64,000 bases of DNA from contig NZ_FXYF01000007.1 in assembly GCF_900184945.1 (NCBI RefSeq), positions 217,918 to 281,917 of the forward strand. Reading direction: 5' to 3'. This document shows, in pieces, positions 34,202-44,936 of this stretch (its first letter is position 1; the number at the start of each line of letters is the position of its first letter). The stretch is from Antarctobacter aquimaris (GTDB lineage: Bacteria; Pseudomonadota; Alphaproteobacteria; Rhodobacterales; Rhodobacteraceae). The position numbers were made by a program, and so were the translations under genes. A model generated the notes under the pieces. The model was not told where the DNA came from. It worked only from the letters and a program-made list of their open reading frames with translations, and ran no database searches.

Positions 34202-35176
34202 ATGTCCACTCCACGAGATTTCAATGACCGCATGTTGTCGCTCGGGCTTGCCCGGGTGGCCGAGCAGGCCGCCATCGCCAGCGCCGACTGGATCGGTCGC
34301 GGCGACGAGAAGGCCGCCGACCAGGCCGCCGTCAACGCCATGCGCGAGCAGCTGAACAAGCTGGACATCCAGGGCGTCGTGGTGATCGGCGAGGGCGAGC
34401 GCGACGAGGCGCCGATGCTGTACATCGGCGAGGAGGTCGGCACCGGCAACGGCCCCGGCGTGGACATCGCGCTGGACCCGCTGGAAGGCACCACGCTGAC
34501 CGCCAAGGACATGCCCAACGCGCTGACCGTGATCGCCATGGGGCCGCGCGGCAGCATGCTGCACGCGCCGGACGTCTACATGGAAAAGCTGGCGATCGGG
34601 CCGGGCTACCCGGAGGGTGTCGTGACGCTGGACATGGCCCCGGCGGCGCGGGTGTTGGCGCTGGCCGCCGCCAAGGGCTGCACGCCCGGCGACATCACCG
34701 TCTGCATCCTGGAACGGCCGCGCCACGAGGAGATGATCGCCGAGGTCCGCTCGACCGGGGCGTCGATCCGGCTGATCACCGACGGCGACGTGGCCGGGGT
34801 GATGCATTGCGCCGAGCCGCACATCACCGGCATCGACATGTACATGGGATCGGGCGGCGCGCCCGAGGGGGTGCTGGCGGCGGCGGCGCTGAAATGCATG
34901 GGCGGCCAGATCCTGGGCCGGCTTCTGTTCCGCAACGATGACGAGCGCGGCCGCGCGGCCAAGGCCGGGATCACCGACCTGGACCGGGTCTATTCCCGCG
35001 ACGAGCTGGTGACCGAGCACGTGATCTTTGCCGCGACCGGGGTGACTGGTGGTTCGCTCCTGCCGGGGATCAAGCGCGAGGTGGGCTGGACCACCACCGA
35101 GACGCTGCTGATGCGGTCGAAGACCGGCTCGGTGCGGCGGATGATCTACCGCAACCCGTTCCGGCATTCGGCCTGA
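34202..35176 (+). CDS. glpX: class II fructose-1,6-bisphosphatase
   Basis: Gluconeogenic phosphatase, 324 aa. Metal-binding motifs: WIGRGDEKAADQAAVNAMR, GEGERDEAPM and DIALDPLEGTTLTAKD, typical of the lithium-sensitive phosphatase fold in its GlpX form; GSGGAPEGVLAAAALKCMGG follows. Full length. Placed between hom and recJ, as often in Rhodobacterales. Confidence 0.97.
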   Translation: MSTPRDFNDRMLSLGLARVAEQAAIASADWIGRGDEKAADQAAVNAMREQLNKLDIQGVVVIGEGERDEAPMLYIGEEVGTGNGPGVDIALDPLEGTTLTAKDMPNALTVIAMGPRGSMLHAPDVYMEKLAIGPGYPEGVVTLDMAPAARVLALAAAKGCTPGDITVCILERPRHEEMIAEVRSTGASIRLITDGDVAGVMHCAEPHITGIDMYMGSGGAPEGVLAAAALKCMGGQILGRLLFRNDDERGRAAKAGITDLDRVYSRDELVTEHVIFAATGVTGGSLLPGIKREVGWTTTETLLMRSKTGSVRRMIYRNPFRHSA

Positions 35177-35184
35177 CAGGGGGG

Positions 35185-35248
35185 GAGGGGGCGCTGCCCC
35201 CGTCCGCCTTTGGCGGACTCCCCCGGGCGTATTTTTGCAGAGAAGAAG
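35185..35248 (-). repeat. REP-like element, copy 2 (inverted)
   Basis: Reading the reverse strand: CTTCTTCTCTGCAAAAATAC, GCCCGGGGGAGTCCGCC-AAA-GGCGGAC, GGGGGC-AGC-GCCCCC. Same motif order as 30967-31027, with compensated changes in the first stem. It lies between glpX and recJ and ends just before the recJ ribosome site. Confidence 0.78.
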
Positions 35249-35260
35249 CCGGGAGGCCGA

Positions 35261-37015
<1,755 letters not shown>

Positions 37016-37066
37016 GGCGGGGCTTTCGGGGGCGAAAAAACTTGGCGAAAAACCCGAAATTTCTGC

Positions 37067-37094
37067 TTGCAAGCACCGTGAGCTTCTCATAAAC
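37067..37094 (+). promoter_or_regulatory. possible sigma-70 promoter of tRNA-Glu
   Basis: TTGCAA, 16-base spacer, ATAAAC, ending 20 bases before the tRNA. Each hexamer keeps 4-5 consensus bases. Confidence 0.4.
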
Positions 37095-37114
37095 ACCGCC
37101 TCACGCCAAGCAGT

Positions 37115-37189
37115 GGCCCGTTCGTCTATCGGTTAGGACGTCAGGTTTTCAACCTGAAAAGAGGGGTTCGACTCCCCTACGGGCTGCCA
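37115..37189 (+). tRNA. tRNA-Glu(UUC)
   Basis: Acceptor GGCCCGT with ACGGGCT (G-U at the top), anticodon UUC in CAGGTTTTCAACCTG, T-loop GGTTCGACTCC, and encoded CCA. Confidence 0.96.
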
Positions 37190-37414
37190 CTTTCACCAAC
37201 AGCGATACGATCTCAAAAGCCCCTTTGGCGGGTCGCAAGTCGTTCCGTGTAGCGAAACCCCAACTCAACATCTGCAACCCAGTCTTGGATCGCGCGGTGT
37301 TCTGGACACCGGGAGGCCGCGCCGACCGCGACGATGCAAAGCACCATGGACGTGCAATTCCCGCGCCTTGCGGTGTATAGATCAGGGCAAAGCCTCATCA
37401 GAAAAGGGTGCCCC

Positions 37415-37756
37415 GTGACAGAAACCTTCCTGCGCATCACCGCAACCGGAACGCCCGAGGTCGATCGGCCGGCAGCCGACAGGCTGGTTTCCGGTGCGCC
37501 CGAGTTCACCACCTGGAATATCGAAGACCGTGATGGGCTGTATTGCGGCACCTGGCGCGCCACGCCGGGCAAGTGGACGATCCGCTACGACGAGTGGGAG
37601 TACTGCCGCATCCTTGAGGGGCATTCGATCATCGCCGAAGACGGCGGTGAGGCCTTCGAGGTGCGGGCCGGTGACAGTTTCGTCATTCGTCCCGGCTTTT
37701 CAGGCACATGGGAGGTCGTTGAGACGACGACGAAAGAATATGTCATCCGCCTCTGA
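37415..37756 (+). CDS. cupin-domain protein (DUF861 type)
   Basis: 113 aa. GTG start (MTETFLRITATGTPEVDRPA) after AAGGG; the frame stays open upstream but without protein-like sequence. The core YDEWEYCRILEGHSIIAEDG and FVIRPGFSGTWEVVETTTK is a small beta-barrel cupin resembling ureidoglycolate-hydrolase-like and ethanolamine-utilisation cupins. A single domain of unknown substrate. Confidence 0.8.
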   Translation: MTETFLRITATGTPEVDRPAADRLVSGAPEFTTWNIEDRDGLYCGTWRATPGKWTIRYDEWEYCRILEGHSIIAEDGGEAFEVRAGDSFVIRPGFSGTWEVVETTTKEYVIRL

Positions 37757-37939
37757 TCCGGCCCGACGCAGGCGGAAGGGGGCAAGGTGACTGGCAGGTC
37801 GGCAGCAGGCGGGCAGGCGAAACGACAAAGCCCGACCCAGGCCTGTGGCCGGATCGGGCTTGGATGGCAGGGTCGAGGTAAGCCGTTACCTGCCACGTAG
37901 AGTGCCGGACGCCGTTGCGGGCGTCCGGGCGAACTCAGG

Positions 37940-38146
37940 TCAGGCCAGCGCCAGGTTGATCGCGCTTTCGCGACCATCGCGGCCGGACTCGACGTCAAAG
38001 GTCACTTTCTGGTCGTCAGCAAGGCTGGTCAGGCCGGCCCGCTCGACGGACGAGATGTGGACGAACACGTCCTTGCCGCCCGATTCGGGCTGGATGAAGC
38101 CGAAGCCTTTGGAAGAATTGAACCATTTCACGGTGCCATTGGCCAT
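37940..38146 (-). CDS. cspA: cold-shock protein (CspA family)
   Basis: 68 aa nucleic-acid-binding beta-barrel: MANGTVKWFNSSKGFGFIQP includes RNP1-like KGFGFI, and DVFVHISSVERAGL includes RNP2-like VFVH. AGGAGA precedes the ATG. The intergenic DNA upstream is long (no gene for 500 bases), consistent with the structured long leaders of cold-shock mRNAs, though no cold box was identified. Confidence 0.95.
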   Translation of the reverse strand: MANGTVKWFNSSKGFGFIQPESGGKDVFVHISSVERAGLTSLADDQKVTFDVESGRDGRESAINLALA

Positions 38147-38648
38147 TTCCGTGGTCTCCTGTTCTAGAATGCTGCCCACAGGATGCGGCAGCCCGGCAAA
38201 GTCAGACTGAGTGATCAACTGAAGCCGGATGAACGGAAGCAGAGGTTCGCAGAGAATAACGTTGGTGCATTCTAGATGGACCCTGGCGCACCGGATTACA
38301 AGGGACGATGCAAAAACAGCGCCCGCCATTGCGTGGCGTGGTTGATTTACCTGGCCGCGCGCCCCACCTTTGAATGACCCGCGAAGGGTAGGACCGCACA
38401 AGGGTGCGGAGTTTCCACACGAGTATGACGTTCGGCGGCCGGCGCTTTGTTCCGGCCGGGTCCGACGCGCCCACGATGGTGCTTCGGTCGATGACGAGCA
38501 TGCGTCTGACGTGAGTTGCCGGGCCAGACCTGACCCCGGACACGCGCGACCACCCTATTCGATCTGACCGAAGCGCCCTGCCGGTTTTCGGCTGCGCGCC
38601 AGGGCAGTCATCATGGCGAGGCGGCGCTTTCTCCGCAGGAGGACTGAC
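38147..38648. other. 502-bp intergenic region upstream of the cold-shock gene
   Basis: Probably contains the csp leader and promoter on the reverse strand, and the promoter of the forward gene at 38649. Open frames here are out-of-frame noise. No repeat or RNA gene recognised. Confidence 0.5.
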
Positions 38649-39035
38649 ATGAACATTCCCGAATGGCTCAAGCCGGGCATCTACGGCGCCCTGGTCGGCG
38701 CGGCTTTTGTCGGCATCGCCGGGTTTTCCTGGGGCGGCTGGGTCACCGGCGGCACCGCGCATGACCAGGCGGTGGCGATGTCGCGCCAGGACGTGGTCAC
38801 GGCCATGGTCCCGGTCTGCCTGGACATGGCCCGGGTCGATCCCGGACGGGTTGCGGCGCTCAAGTCGATCCGCGACGCGCAGTCCTACAAGCGGCGGGAT
38901 GCCCTGATGGCCACCGGCTGGGCGACGATGCCGGGCAGCGATGCGCCGAACCGCGACATCGCGCAGGCCTGCCTTGCGTCGCTGGACGTGGACACCGTGG
39001 TCACCGAAGCCGAAGCGCCTGTTGACGGCGGATGA
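38649..39035 (+). CDS. hypothetical membrane-anchored protein, 128 aa
   Basis: MNIPEWLKPGIYGALVGAAF begins an N-terminal membrane helix with a Gly-rich end (GWVTGGTA); the rest is soluble (MVPVCLDMARVDPGRVAALK, DAQSYKRRDALMATGWATMP). CAGGAGG precedes the ATG. Stop overlaps the next start (ATGA). Similar proteins occur in alphaproteobacteria; function unknown. Confidence 0.78.
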   Translation: MNIPEWLKPGIYGALVGAAFVGIAGFSWGGWVTGGTAHDQAVAMSRQDVVTAMVPVCLDMARVDPGRVAALKSIRDAQSYKRRDALMATGWATMPGSDAPNRDIAQACLASLDVDTVVTEAEAPVDGG

Positions 39036-39838
39036 CCCGCGCGGTGGCGATGCCCCTGCCCGGGGATCGGCGTCGGGTCCTGTACGGCCTGGCGGCGCTG
39101 ACCGCGCTGATGGCCCTGCTGGCCTTCCCGGTGCTGGCGCAGGAGGCCGCCGGACGCGTGCCCGAGAACGCCGAGGCGCGCAGCTATGGCGATGGCTGGG
39201 ACTGTTCCCCGGGATACCGCGCCGAGGGGGCCGCGTGCCTCGCGATCGTGGTCCCGGAAAACGCCTACGCCACCGGCCGCCGCTACGGATCCGGCTGGAC
39301 CTGCCGGCGCGGCTATGAGGAGGTGTCGGGCGCGTCCTGCCGGGCGATCCCGGTGCCGGACAACGCCTATCTGCGCGCGTCCGGGTATGACTGGCGCTGC
39401 GACCGCGGCTACAAGCGGGACCGCGAACGCTGCGTGCCCATCGTGCTGCCGGACCATGCCTACCTGACGGTCGAACCGTCAGAGGGCGCCTGGGCCTGCG
39501 ACCGCGGCTACACCGCCCGCGCCGGTGCCTGCGTGCCGATCGCGACACCCGAGAATGGCTATCTCACCAATGCGGACCGCGGCGCCGAATGGGCCTGCGA
39601 GAGGGGATATTTCAAGATGAGAAACCGATGCGACCCCGTGGCGCTGCCGGCGAACGCCTACCTGGATCCGGACAGCCATGGGCCGGGATGGCGCTGCGCG
39701 CGTGGATACGCGGCCAGGGGAAACGGCTGCATCGCGCTCGATGTGCCGGCAAACGCCCATCTCGACAGGTCGGGCAACCGGTGGCGCTGCGACACCGGCT
39801 TTCAACTTGCCGCAAGGGAGTGCGTTCTTGGACGATAG
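39032..39838 (+). CDS. secreted Cys-rich repeat protein, 268 aa
   Basis: Signal peptide ending near FPVLAQ, then seven tandem units of about 30 residues with pattern (V/L)P-x-N-A-Y ... G-x-W-x-C-x-x-G-Y ... C-x-x-(I/V). Examples: VPENAYATGRRYGSGWTCRR and VPDNAYLRASGYDWRCDRGY. Each unit has two Cys, suggesting one disulfide per unit in the periplasm or outside the cell. The 3' end overlaps the next gene. Function unknown; perhaps an adhesion or envelope scaffold. Confidence 0.85.
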   Translation: MTRAVAMPLPGDRRRVLYGLAALTALMALLAFPVLAQEAAGRVPENAEARSYGDGWDCSPGYRAEGAACLAIVVPENAYATGRRYGSGWTCRRGYEEVSGASCRAIPVPDNAYLRASGYDWRCDRGYKRDRERCVPIVLPDHAYLTVEPSEGAWACDRGYTARAGACVPIATPENGYLTNADRGAEWACERGYFKMRNRCDPVALPANAYLDPDSHGPGWRCARGYAARGNGCIALDVPANAHLDRSGNRWRCDTGFQLAARECVLGR

Positions 39839-40715
39839 AGCCCCCGGATCCCGGCCCGAGGCCGCGCCCGGCCTCCGCATGCGCATCGGATGCCGCCTGC
39901 GCTACCGGCTGACGCAGCCGACGCCGCTGATCGCCACGCTGAACGTGCACTATTCGCGTTTCGGCGACCTGGAGCGCGCCGACTACCTGGCCACCTCGCC
40001 CAGCGTGCCGCTGGAAAGCTACCGCGACGGCTTTGGCAACTGGTGCACGCGGATGGAGGCGCCGGCCGGCGACTTCACCCTGTCCTCCGACGGGATATTC
40101 CGGGATTCCGGGCTGCCTGACCCGATTGCGCCGCAGGCGGCACAGCACGCGGTGCGGGACCTGCCGTTCGACACGCTGGTGTACCTGCTGGGCAGCCGCT
40201 ACTGCGACACCGACCTGTTGTCGGACGAAGCCTGGCGCCTGTTCGAAAAGACTCCGCCCGGCTGGGCGCGGGTGCAGGCGATCTGCGATTTCGTGCACAC
40301 CTCCGTCGCCTTCGACTACATGAAGGCCAGCGCCACGCGCACGGCGTCGCAAACGCTGGCGGGGCGCTTCGGGGTCTGCCGTGATTTCACACATCTCGCG
40401 ATCGCCTTTTGCCGCTGCATGAACATCCCGGCGCGCTATTGCACGGGCTATCTCAGCGAAATCGGCGAACCCGAGCCGCATGCGCCCGGCGATTTCGCGG
40501 CCTGGATGGAAGTCTTTCTGGACGGGCGCTGGTGGGTCTTCGATCCGCGCAACAACCGGCGGCGCACCGGCAGGATCCTGGTGGCCCGTGGCCGGGACGC
40601 GGCCGACGTGCCGCTGACGCAGACCTTCGGGCCGAACGTGCTGACACAATTCGACGTCTGGACCTGGCCCGCCGAAGACGGCCACCCTGAACCACCGTCC
40701 GATGCGCGCGGGTGA
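39828..40715 (+). CDS. transglutaminase-like (cysteine peptidase fold) protein
   Basis: 295 aa from TTG 39828 (AAGGGAG 8 bases before); ATG 39879 is an alternative. An N-terminal beta domain (RYRLTQPTPLIATLNVHYSR) precedes the transglut core with Cys in GRFGVCRDFTHLAIAFCR and Asp in WWVFDPRNN. Where most relatives have His (HAWxEV), this has FAAWMEVFLDG, so a canonical triad is not evident. I recall a subgroup with the same replacement. Overlaps the Cys-rich gene by 11 bases and is in one operon with it. Confidence 0.82.
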   Translation: MDDRAPGSRPEAAPGLRMRIGCRLRYRLTQPTPLIATLNVHYSRFGDLERADYLATSPSVPLESYRDGFGNWCTRMEAPAGDFTLSSDGIFRDSGLPDPIAPQAAQHAVRDLPFDTLVYLLGSRYCDTDLLSDEAWRLFEKTPPGWARVQAICDFVHTSVAFDYMKASATRTASQTLAGRFGVCRDFTHLAIAFCRCMNIPARYCTGYLSEIGEPEPHAPGDFAAWMEVFLDGRWWVFDPRNNRRRTGRILVARGRDAADVPLTQTFGPNVLTQFDVWTWPAEDGHPEPPSDARG

Positions 40716-40832
40716 GTGGGGACTGTCGCCGGGGCGCGTGCCCCGGTGACGTCGCTCGCCCGACATCACGGGGACCGACGGCCCGCCCTCCGGCGTGGCA
40801 ACACCGAACACCCGCTTTCCTGGAGAGCCACG

Positions 40833-41324
40833 ATGATCCCTGCGATCAAGACGACGGCCGTCTTTCTGCGCCCCTTCGACCTGCCGAGTTTCAACGAGAC
40901 CCTGCCGCCCGGCGAATACGAGATCGAGACCACCCTGCCGCAGCCGGCGGAGGGCATCGACCCGGCCGCCTGGGTTTCGTCCGTCATGGTGCAGCTTCAT
41001 CCGCGCACTTCGCATCCCGGCCTGACACGAACGCTGACCGTGCCGCTGGCCGAACTGGAGCGCGCGGTGGCCAGAGACAAGCTGACCGGAAAGGCGCTGC
41101 TGGATTTCTTCCTCGAGGAGATGCTGGCCGACCCGATGATCCGGCTTGTCATGCAGGCCGACGGCGTGGCCGAGTCCGACCTGCGGGATTTCTACGCGGC
41201 CCGCGCGCAGGGACGGCCCGGCCCGGCAGGCCCCGCGCAGGACCGGGACAAGCCGCACAGCGACGATCACGCAGAGGGTGGTGGCACACGCGGCGAAACC
41301 ACGCGGCCGGGGATCGGGGAGTGA
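40833..41324 (+). CDS. hypothetical protein, 163 aa
   Basis: MIPAIKTTAVFLRPFDLPSF, then PPGEYEIETTLPQPAEGIDP: a soluble protein with beta-rich N-terminus and a disordered acidic/basic tail (GPAGPAQDRDKPHSDDHAEG). TGGAGAG precedes the ATG. Family not recognised; it lies between two transglutaminase-like genes. Confidence 0.7.
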   Translation: MIPAIKTTAVFLRPFDLPSFNETLPPGEYEIETTLPQPAEGIDPAAWVSSVMVQLHPRTSHPGLTRTLTVPLAELERAVARDKLTGKALLDFFLEEMLADPMIRLVMQADGVAESDLRDFYAARAQGRPGPAGPAQDRDKPHSDDHAEGGGTRGETTRPGIGE

Positions 41325-41394
41325 CCCGCAGAACCGGCCGGCGGCTTGCATTCCTGTCGGGAACGGGGCTGGATGGGGCCGCGAGAGGGGTGCC

Positions 41395-41703
41395 ATGAAG
41401 GACGATCCGATCAACCTGGATGGCCGCCGCAGCGCGGCCGGACAACGCGAGACCCAGATGCGGCGGCGGCCGGTGAACAGCCCGTCCCGCATGGTCGCTT
41501 CGGGGCAGCCGCCTCTCGACGAACTCGAGAAGCAGATGCTGGCGGACCCGGCGCGGACCTGGCCCGAGGTCATGACCAAGTGGCGATTCCTGCTGGAACG
41601 CTACGCCGAGACGCCCGAGGCGGCGGATGCCCGCATTCAGAAACTCATCCAGCGCGCCCTGGCCGATCTGGAGCGCCTGAGGAAACGCGAGGCCGGCGAA
41701 TGA
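41395..41703 (+). CDS. hypothetical protein, 102 aa
   Basis: MKDDPINLDGRRSAAGQRET, then helical LEKQMLADPARTWPEVMTKW and RIQKLIQRALADLERLRKRE. Charged, soluble, probably a coiled or helical bundle. GAGAGGGG precedes the ATG. No family recognised. Confidence 0.68.
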   Translation: MKDDPINLDGRRSAAGQRETQMRRRPVNSPSRMVASGQPPLDELEKQMLADPARTWPEVMTKWRFLLERYAETPEAADARIQKLIQRALADLERLRKREAGE

Positions 41704-41801
41704 CGTGCAGGACAGTATCCCAAGCGCCGACCGGGGCAGGGGCCGGGACCGGCTGGCCGGCGCGCTGGCTTGCCCGTGGCCGGCCGAGTTAGGCCGCGCC
41801 G

Positions 41802-42668
41802 ATGCCCAATGTCACCATCACCCATCTGACCAGCTATCGCTACGGCACGGCGGTTTCGCTTGGGCCGCACAGGATGATGCTGCGGCCACGCGAAACCCGC
41901 GACCTGACGCTGACCTCGTTTCAGCTTGAAATCACGCCCAAGCCACGCATCGACTGGTCGCACGACGTGGCCGGCAACGCGATCGCCACGGCCAGCTTTG
42001 ACAGCCCGACGGATACGCTGGTGATCCGCTCCTGCACGCGCGTCGATCTCCGCGCGGCCGTCTGGCCGGTCTTTCCCATCGCGGCCGACGCGGCGTCCTA
42101 CCCGTTCCAGTATTCCCCCGACGACCAGCTGGACCTTGGCGCGCTGGCCATGCCGCAATACACCGACGTCAAGGGACGGCTGGCCGCCTGGGCCGAGGCA
42201 TTCGTCATGACGCGGCCGACGGACACGCTGTCCCTGCTCAAGGACGTCAGCAACGGGATCACGGCGCGGATCTCCTACCAGAGCCGCGAGACCGAGGGCA
42301 CGCAGGGGCCGCTGGAAACGCTGGACCGGGGCTGGGGATCGTGTCGCGATTTTGCCGTCCTGTTCGCCGAGGCGGCGCGCACGCTGGGCTTTGGCGCGCG
42401 GCTGGTTTCGGGGTATCTCTACAACCCGGCCGGCGACCAGCTTGGGTCGGCGGACGCCGGATCGACCCACGCCTGGGTCGAGGTCTTTGTGCCCGGGGCG
42501 GGCTGGATCGCCTTTGACCCCACCAACCGCGCCGTCGGTTCTGCCAACCTGATCCCCGTCGCCGTCGCGCGGAAGATCCAGCAGGTTTCGCCCGTCACCG
42601 GCAGTTTCCATGGCCGCAACACGGACCTGCTGTCGATGGACGTGGCGGTGCAGGTCGAGAAGGACTGA
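41802..42668 (+). CDS. transglutaminase-like protein with complete triad
   Basis: 288 aa. N-terminal beta domain of the bacterial transglutaminase type (MPNVTITHLTSYRYGTAVSL, GPHRMMLRPRETRDL), then Cys in WGSCRDFAVLFAEAARTLG, His in STHAWVEVFVPGAGW and Asp in IAFDPTN. The fold hydrolyses or transfers amide bonds, often in surface or peptide modification. Last gene of the 38649-42668 run. Confidence 0.9.
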   Translation: MPNVTITHLTSYRYGTAVSLGPHRMMLRPRETRDLTLTSFQLEITPKPRIDWSHDVAGNAIATASFDSPTDTLVIRSCTRVDLRAAVWPVFPIAADAASYPFQYSPDDQLDLGALAMPQYTDVKGRLAAWAEAFVMTRPTDTLSLLKDVSNGITARISYQSRETEGTQGPLETLDRGWGSCRDFAVLFAEAARTLGFGARLVSGYLYNPAGDQLGSADAGSTHAWVEVFVPGAGWIAFDPTNRAVGSANLIPVAVARKIQQVSPVTGSFHGRNTDLLSMDVAVQVEKD

Positions 42669-43006
42669 CACGCGGGCGCGCCGGGGCGGTGCCGGCTGCG
42701 TCGCCCCCGGGGCGATTCTCTGAATTGCCGCCTTTGGTGTGATCGTGTTTGATCGACTGCCCGGAGTCGGTCATGGGGGTGTACGTGCTGAGTGATCCGG
42801 CGTGTCTGCCTCAAGACACTCATAAATAATCATTATTGAAGGTTTTCTGCCGAGGCGGCCCAAACCGCCTTCGACCGGGCGTGATGATTTTTCTTGACAG
42901 AACTCGCCTGTGGGGAAACGCTGGTGATCAATAGTGATCGTTTTCGGTCACGGCCGGCCGAACGGGCCGTTGACGATCGAACCACCCGGAGAAGTGAAGG
43001 ACGCCG
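42669..43006. promoter_or_regulatory. regulatory region upstream of the DeoR/ABC operon
   Basis: Contains a hairpin (AGGCGG-CCCAAA-CCGCCT near 42852), TTGACA at 42894-42899 as a -35 candidate with no clean -10, and TGATCAATAGTGATC at about 42925-42939, a dyad that could be the operator of the DeoR-type regulator that follows. Confidence 0.5.
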
Positions 43007-43786
43007 ATGAAGGATTCGCTGGACCTGTCCGAGATCCGCCGCCGCAAGATCGCCGAGATCGTCGAGCGGCGCGGTTCTGTCGCGGTGCGCGACCTCTGCG
43101 ACGAACTGGGCCGGTCCGAGGCCACCATTCGCCGCGACCTGCGCGAACTGGGGCGGCAGGGGATCGTCTCGCGGACGCACGGCGGCGTCATGGCCAAGAC
43201 CAGCGCCGTGTCCGACCTGCCCAACGACGAACGCAAGCTGATCGGCTGGGCCGAAAAGCAGCGCATCGCGCAGGCGGCGATGGACCGGCTGAACGGGCAG
43301 GAGGTGGTCTTTCTGGATGCCGGGACCACCGCGCTGGCGGTGGCGGAACTGGCCGGGCAGAAACCGGGCTGCCGCTATGTCACGACCTGCCTTGGCGTCG
43401 CCAACCGGCTCAAGGCGCAGGGCGTTTCGAATTTCTACATGATCGGCGGCAGCTACCTGCCGGTGAACGACTCGTTTGTCGGCAGCGTCGCCATCGCCGG
43501 GCTGCGCTCGCTCACCTTCGACGTGTCGTTCTTTTGCTGCTCGGCGGTGAATCTCGCGCGCGAATGCATCGAGATCGGCGACGAGATGTACGCCCTGATT
43601 CAGCGCGAGGCGCTGGCCTCGTCGCGGCAGCGGTTCTTCATCGCCGACCACCGCAAGTTCGAGACCTACGCCTTTACCCGCACCGCCGGGTTCGACGAGA
43701 TCGACGGCCTGATCACCAACGTCGAACTGGCCGAGGACGTGGTCGCCCAGTTGTGCAACACCGGCATGGAAGTCGTCACCGCATGA
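43007..43786 (+). CDS. DeoR/GlpR-family transcriptional regulator
   Basis: 259 aa. HTH RRRKIAEIVERRGSVAVRDL, then LGRSEATIRRDLRELGRQGI; sugar-phosphate sensor domain with FLDAGTTALAVAEL, TTCLGVANRL and FIADHRKFE. DeoR proteins are usually repressors released by phosphorylated sugars. First gene of the ABC operon; its stop overlaps the ATPase ATG (ATGA). Confidence 0.92.
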   Translation: MKDSLDLSEIRRRKIAEIVERRGSVAVRDLCDELGRSEATIRRDLRELGRQGIVSRTHGGVMAKTSAVSDLPNDERKLIGWAEKQRIAQAAMDRLNGQEVVFLDAGTTALAVAELAGQKPGCRYVTTCLGVANRLKAQGVSNFYMIGGSYLPVNDSFVGSVAIAGLRSLTFDVSFFCCSAVNLARECIEIGDEMYALIQREALASSRQRFFIADHRKFETYAFTRTAGFDEIDGLITNVELAEDVVAQLCNTGMEVVTA

Positions 43787-44877
43787 ACATGACCGCAGAC
43801 ACCGCTCTTGGCAGCGCCACCCCGGCCGTTTCGCTGGAGGTGCGCAATCTGCGCAAGAGCTGGGGCAAGACCGAAGTGCTCAAGGACGTCAGCTTCAGCA
43901 TCGGCGCGGGCGGGTTCCTGACGCTGCTGGGGCCGTCGGGCTGCGGCAAGAGCACGCTTTTGCGGCTGATCTCGGGCCTCGACGAGGTGTCGGGCGGGCA
44001 GATCCTGATCGACGGGCGCGACGTGTCCAGGGTATCGGCCGCCAACCGCAACCTCGGGATGGTGTTCCAGAACTACGCGTTGTTCCCGCACCTGACCATC
44101 GAGGAAAACATCGGCTACGGGCTGAAGATCCGCAAGGTCGAGAAGTCCCGCAAGGACAAGACCATCGCCCGCGTGTCCGAGCTGATGGGCCTGGGTCCGC
44201 TGCTCAAGCGCAAGCCGGCCCAGCTGTCGGGCGGCCAGCAGCAGCGCGTCGCGCTGGCGCGCGTGTTGGTGTCGGAACGACCCTTGGTGCTGATGGACGA
44301 GCCGCTGTCCAACCTCGACGCCAAGCTGCGCACCGAGATCCGCAGCGAGATCCGCGCGCTGAACAAGAAGCTGGGCATCACCGTCATTTACGTCACCCAC
44401 GACCAGAGCGAGGCGCTGTCGATGTCCGACGAGGTGGTGCTGCTGAACGCCGGCCGGATCGCCCAGTGGGGCACCCCGCGCGACCTCTACGAGAACCCGG
44501 CCAACACCTTTTCCGCCAGCTTCATCGGCACGCCGCCGACCAACCTGCTGGAGCCCGCCGATGTGACGGTGCCCGCAAACCTGGGCATCGACGGCCGCGT
44601 GGCGCTCAAGGATTGCCTGGTCGGCGTGCGCCCCGAGGACATGCGCCACCCGGGAGAGGGAGAGGCGTTCACCCTGCGCGGGCGGGTGCTGTCGTTGGAA
44701 TACGAAGGCAGCGTGACGCTGCTGCATCTCCAGGCGGCATCCGGCGCCAAGGTGATCGTGGCGCACGGCGGGCACGACGCCCCCGCGCCGGGAGACGAGG
44801 TGACGGTGGGCTGGTCGCACGGCGCCACGCATTTCTTTGCAAAGGCGGACGGCGCGGCGATCCCGCAGACAAGCTGA
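43783..44877 (+). CDS. ABC transporter ATPase (UgpC/MalK type)
   Basis: 364 aa. Walker A GPSGCGKSTLLR, Q-loop FQNYALFPHLT, signature LSGGQQQRVALARVL, Walker B PLVLMDEPLSNLD, H-loop VTHDQ; C-terminal TOBE domain (VGVRPEDMRH). Energises a CUT1-type importer with the permeases at 46308-47992. Confidence 0.94.
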   Translation: MNMTADTALGSATPAVSLEVRNLRKSWGKTEVLKDVSFSIGAGGFLTLLGPSGCGKSTLLRLISGLDEVSGGQILIDGRDVSRVSAANRNLGMVFQNYALFPHLTIEENIGYGLKIRKVEKSRKDKTIARVSELMGLGPLLKRKPAQLSGGQQQRVALARVLVSERPLVLMDEPLSNLDAKLRTEIRSEIRALNKKLGITVIYVTHDQSEALSMSDEVVLLNAGRIAQWGTPRDLYENPANTFSASFIGTPPTNLLEPADVTVPANLGIDGRVALKDCLVGVRPEDMRHPGEGEAFTLRGRVLSLEYEGSVTLLHLQAASGAKVIVAHGGHDAPAPGDEVTVGWSHGATHFFAKADGAAIPQTS

Positions 44878-44936
44878 AACCGGGCGGACCCGAAGCATCG
44901 GGCCGCCGGACAACGAAGACCATGGGAGGAACCAAC

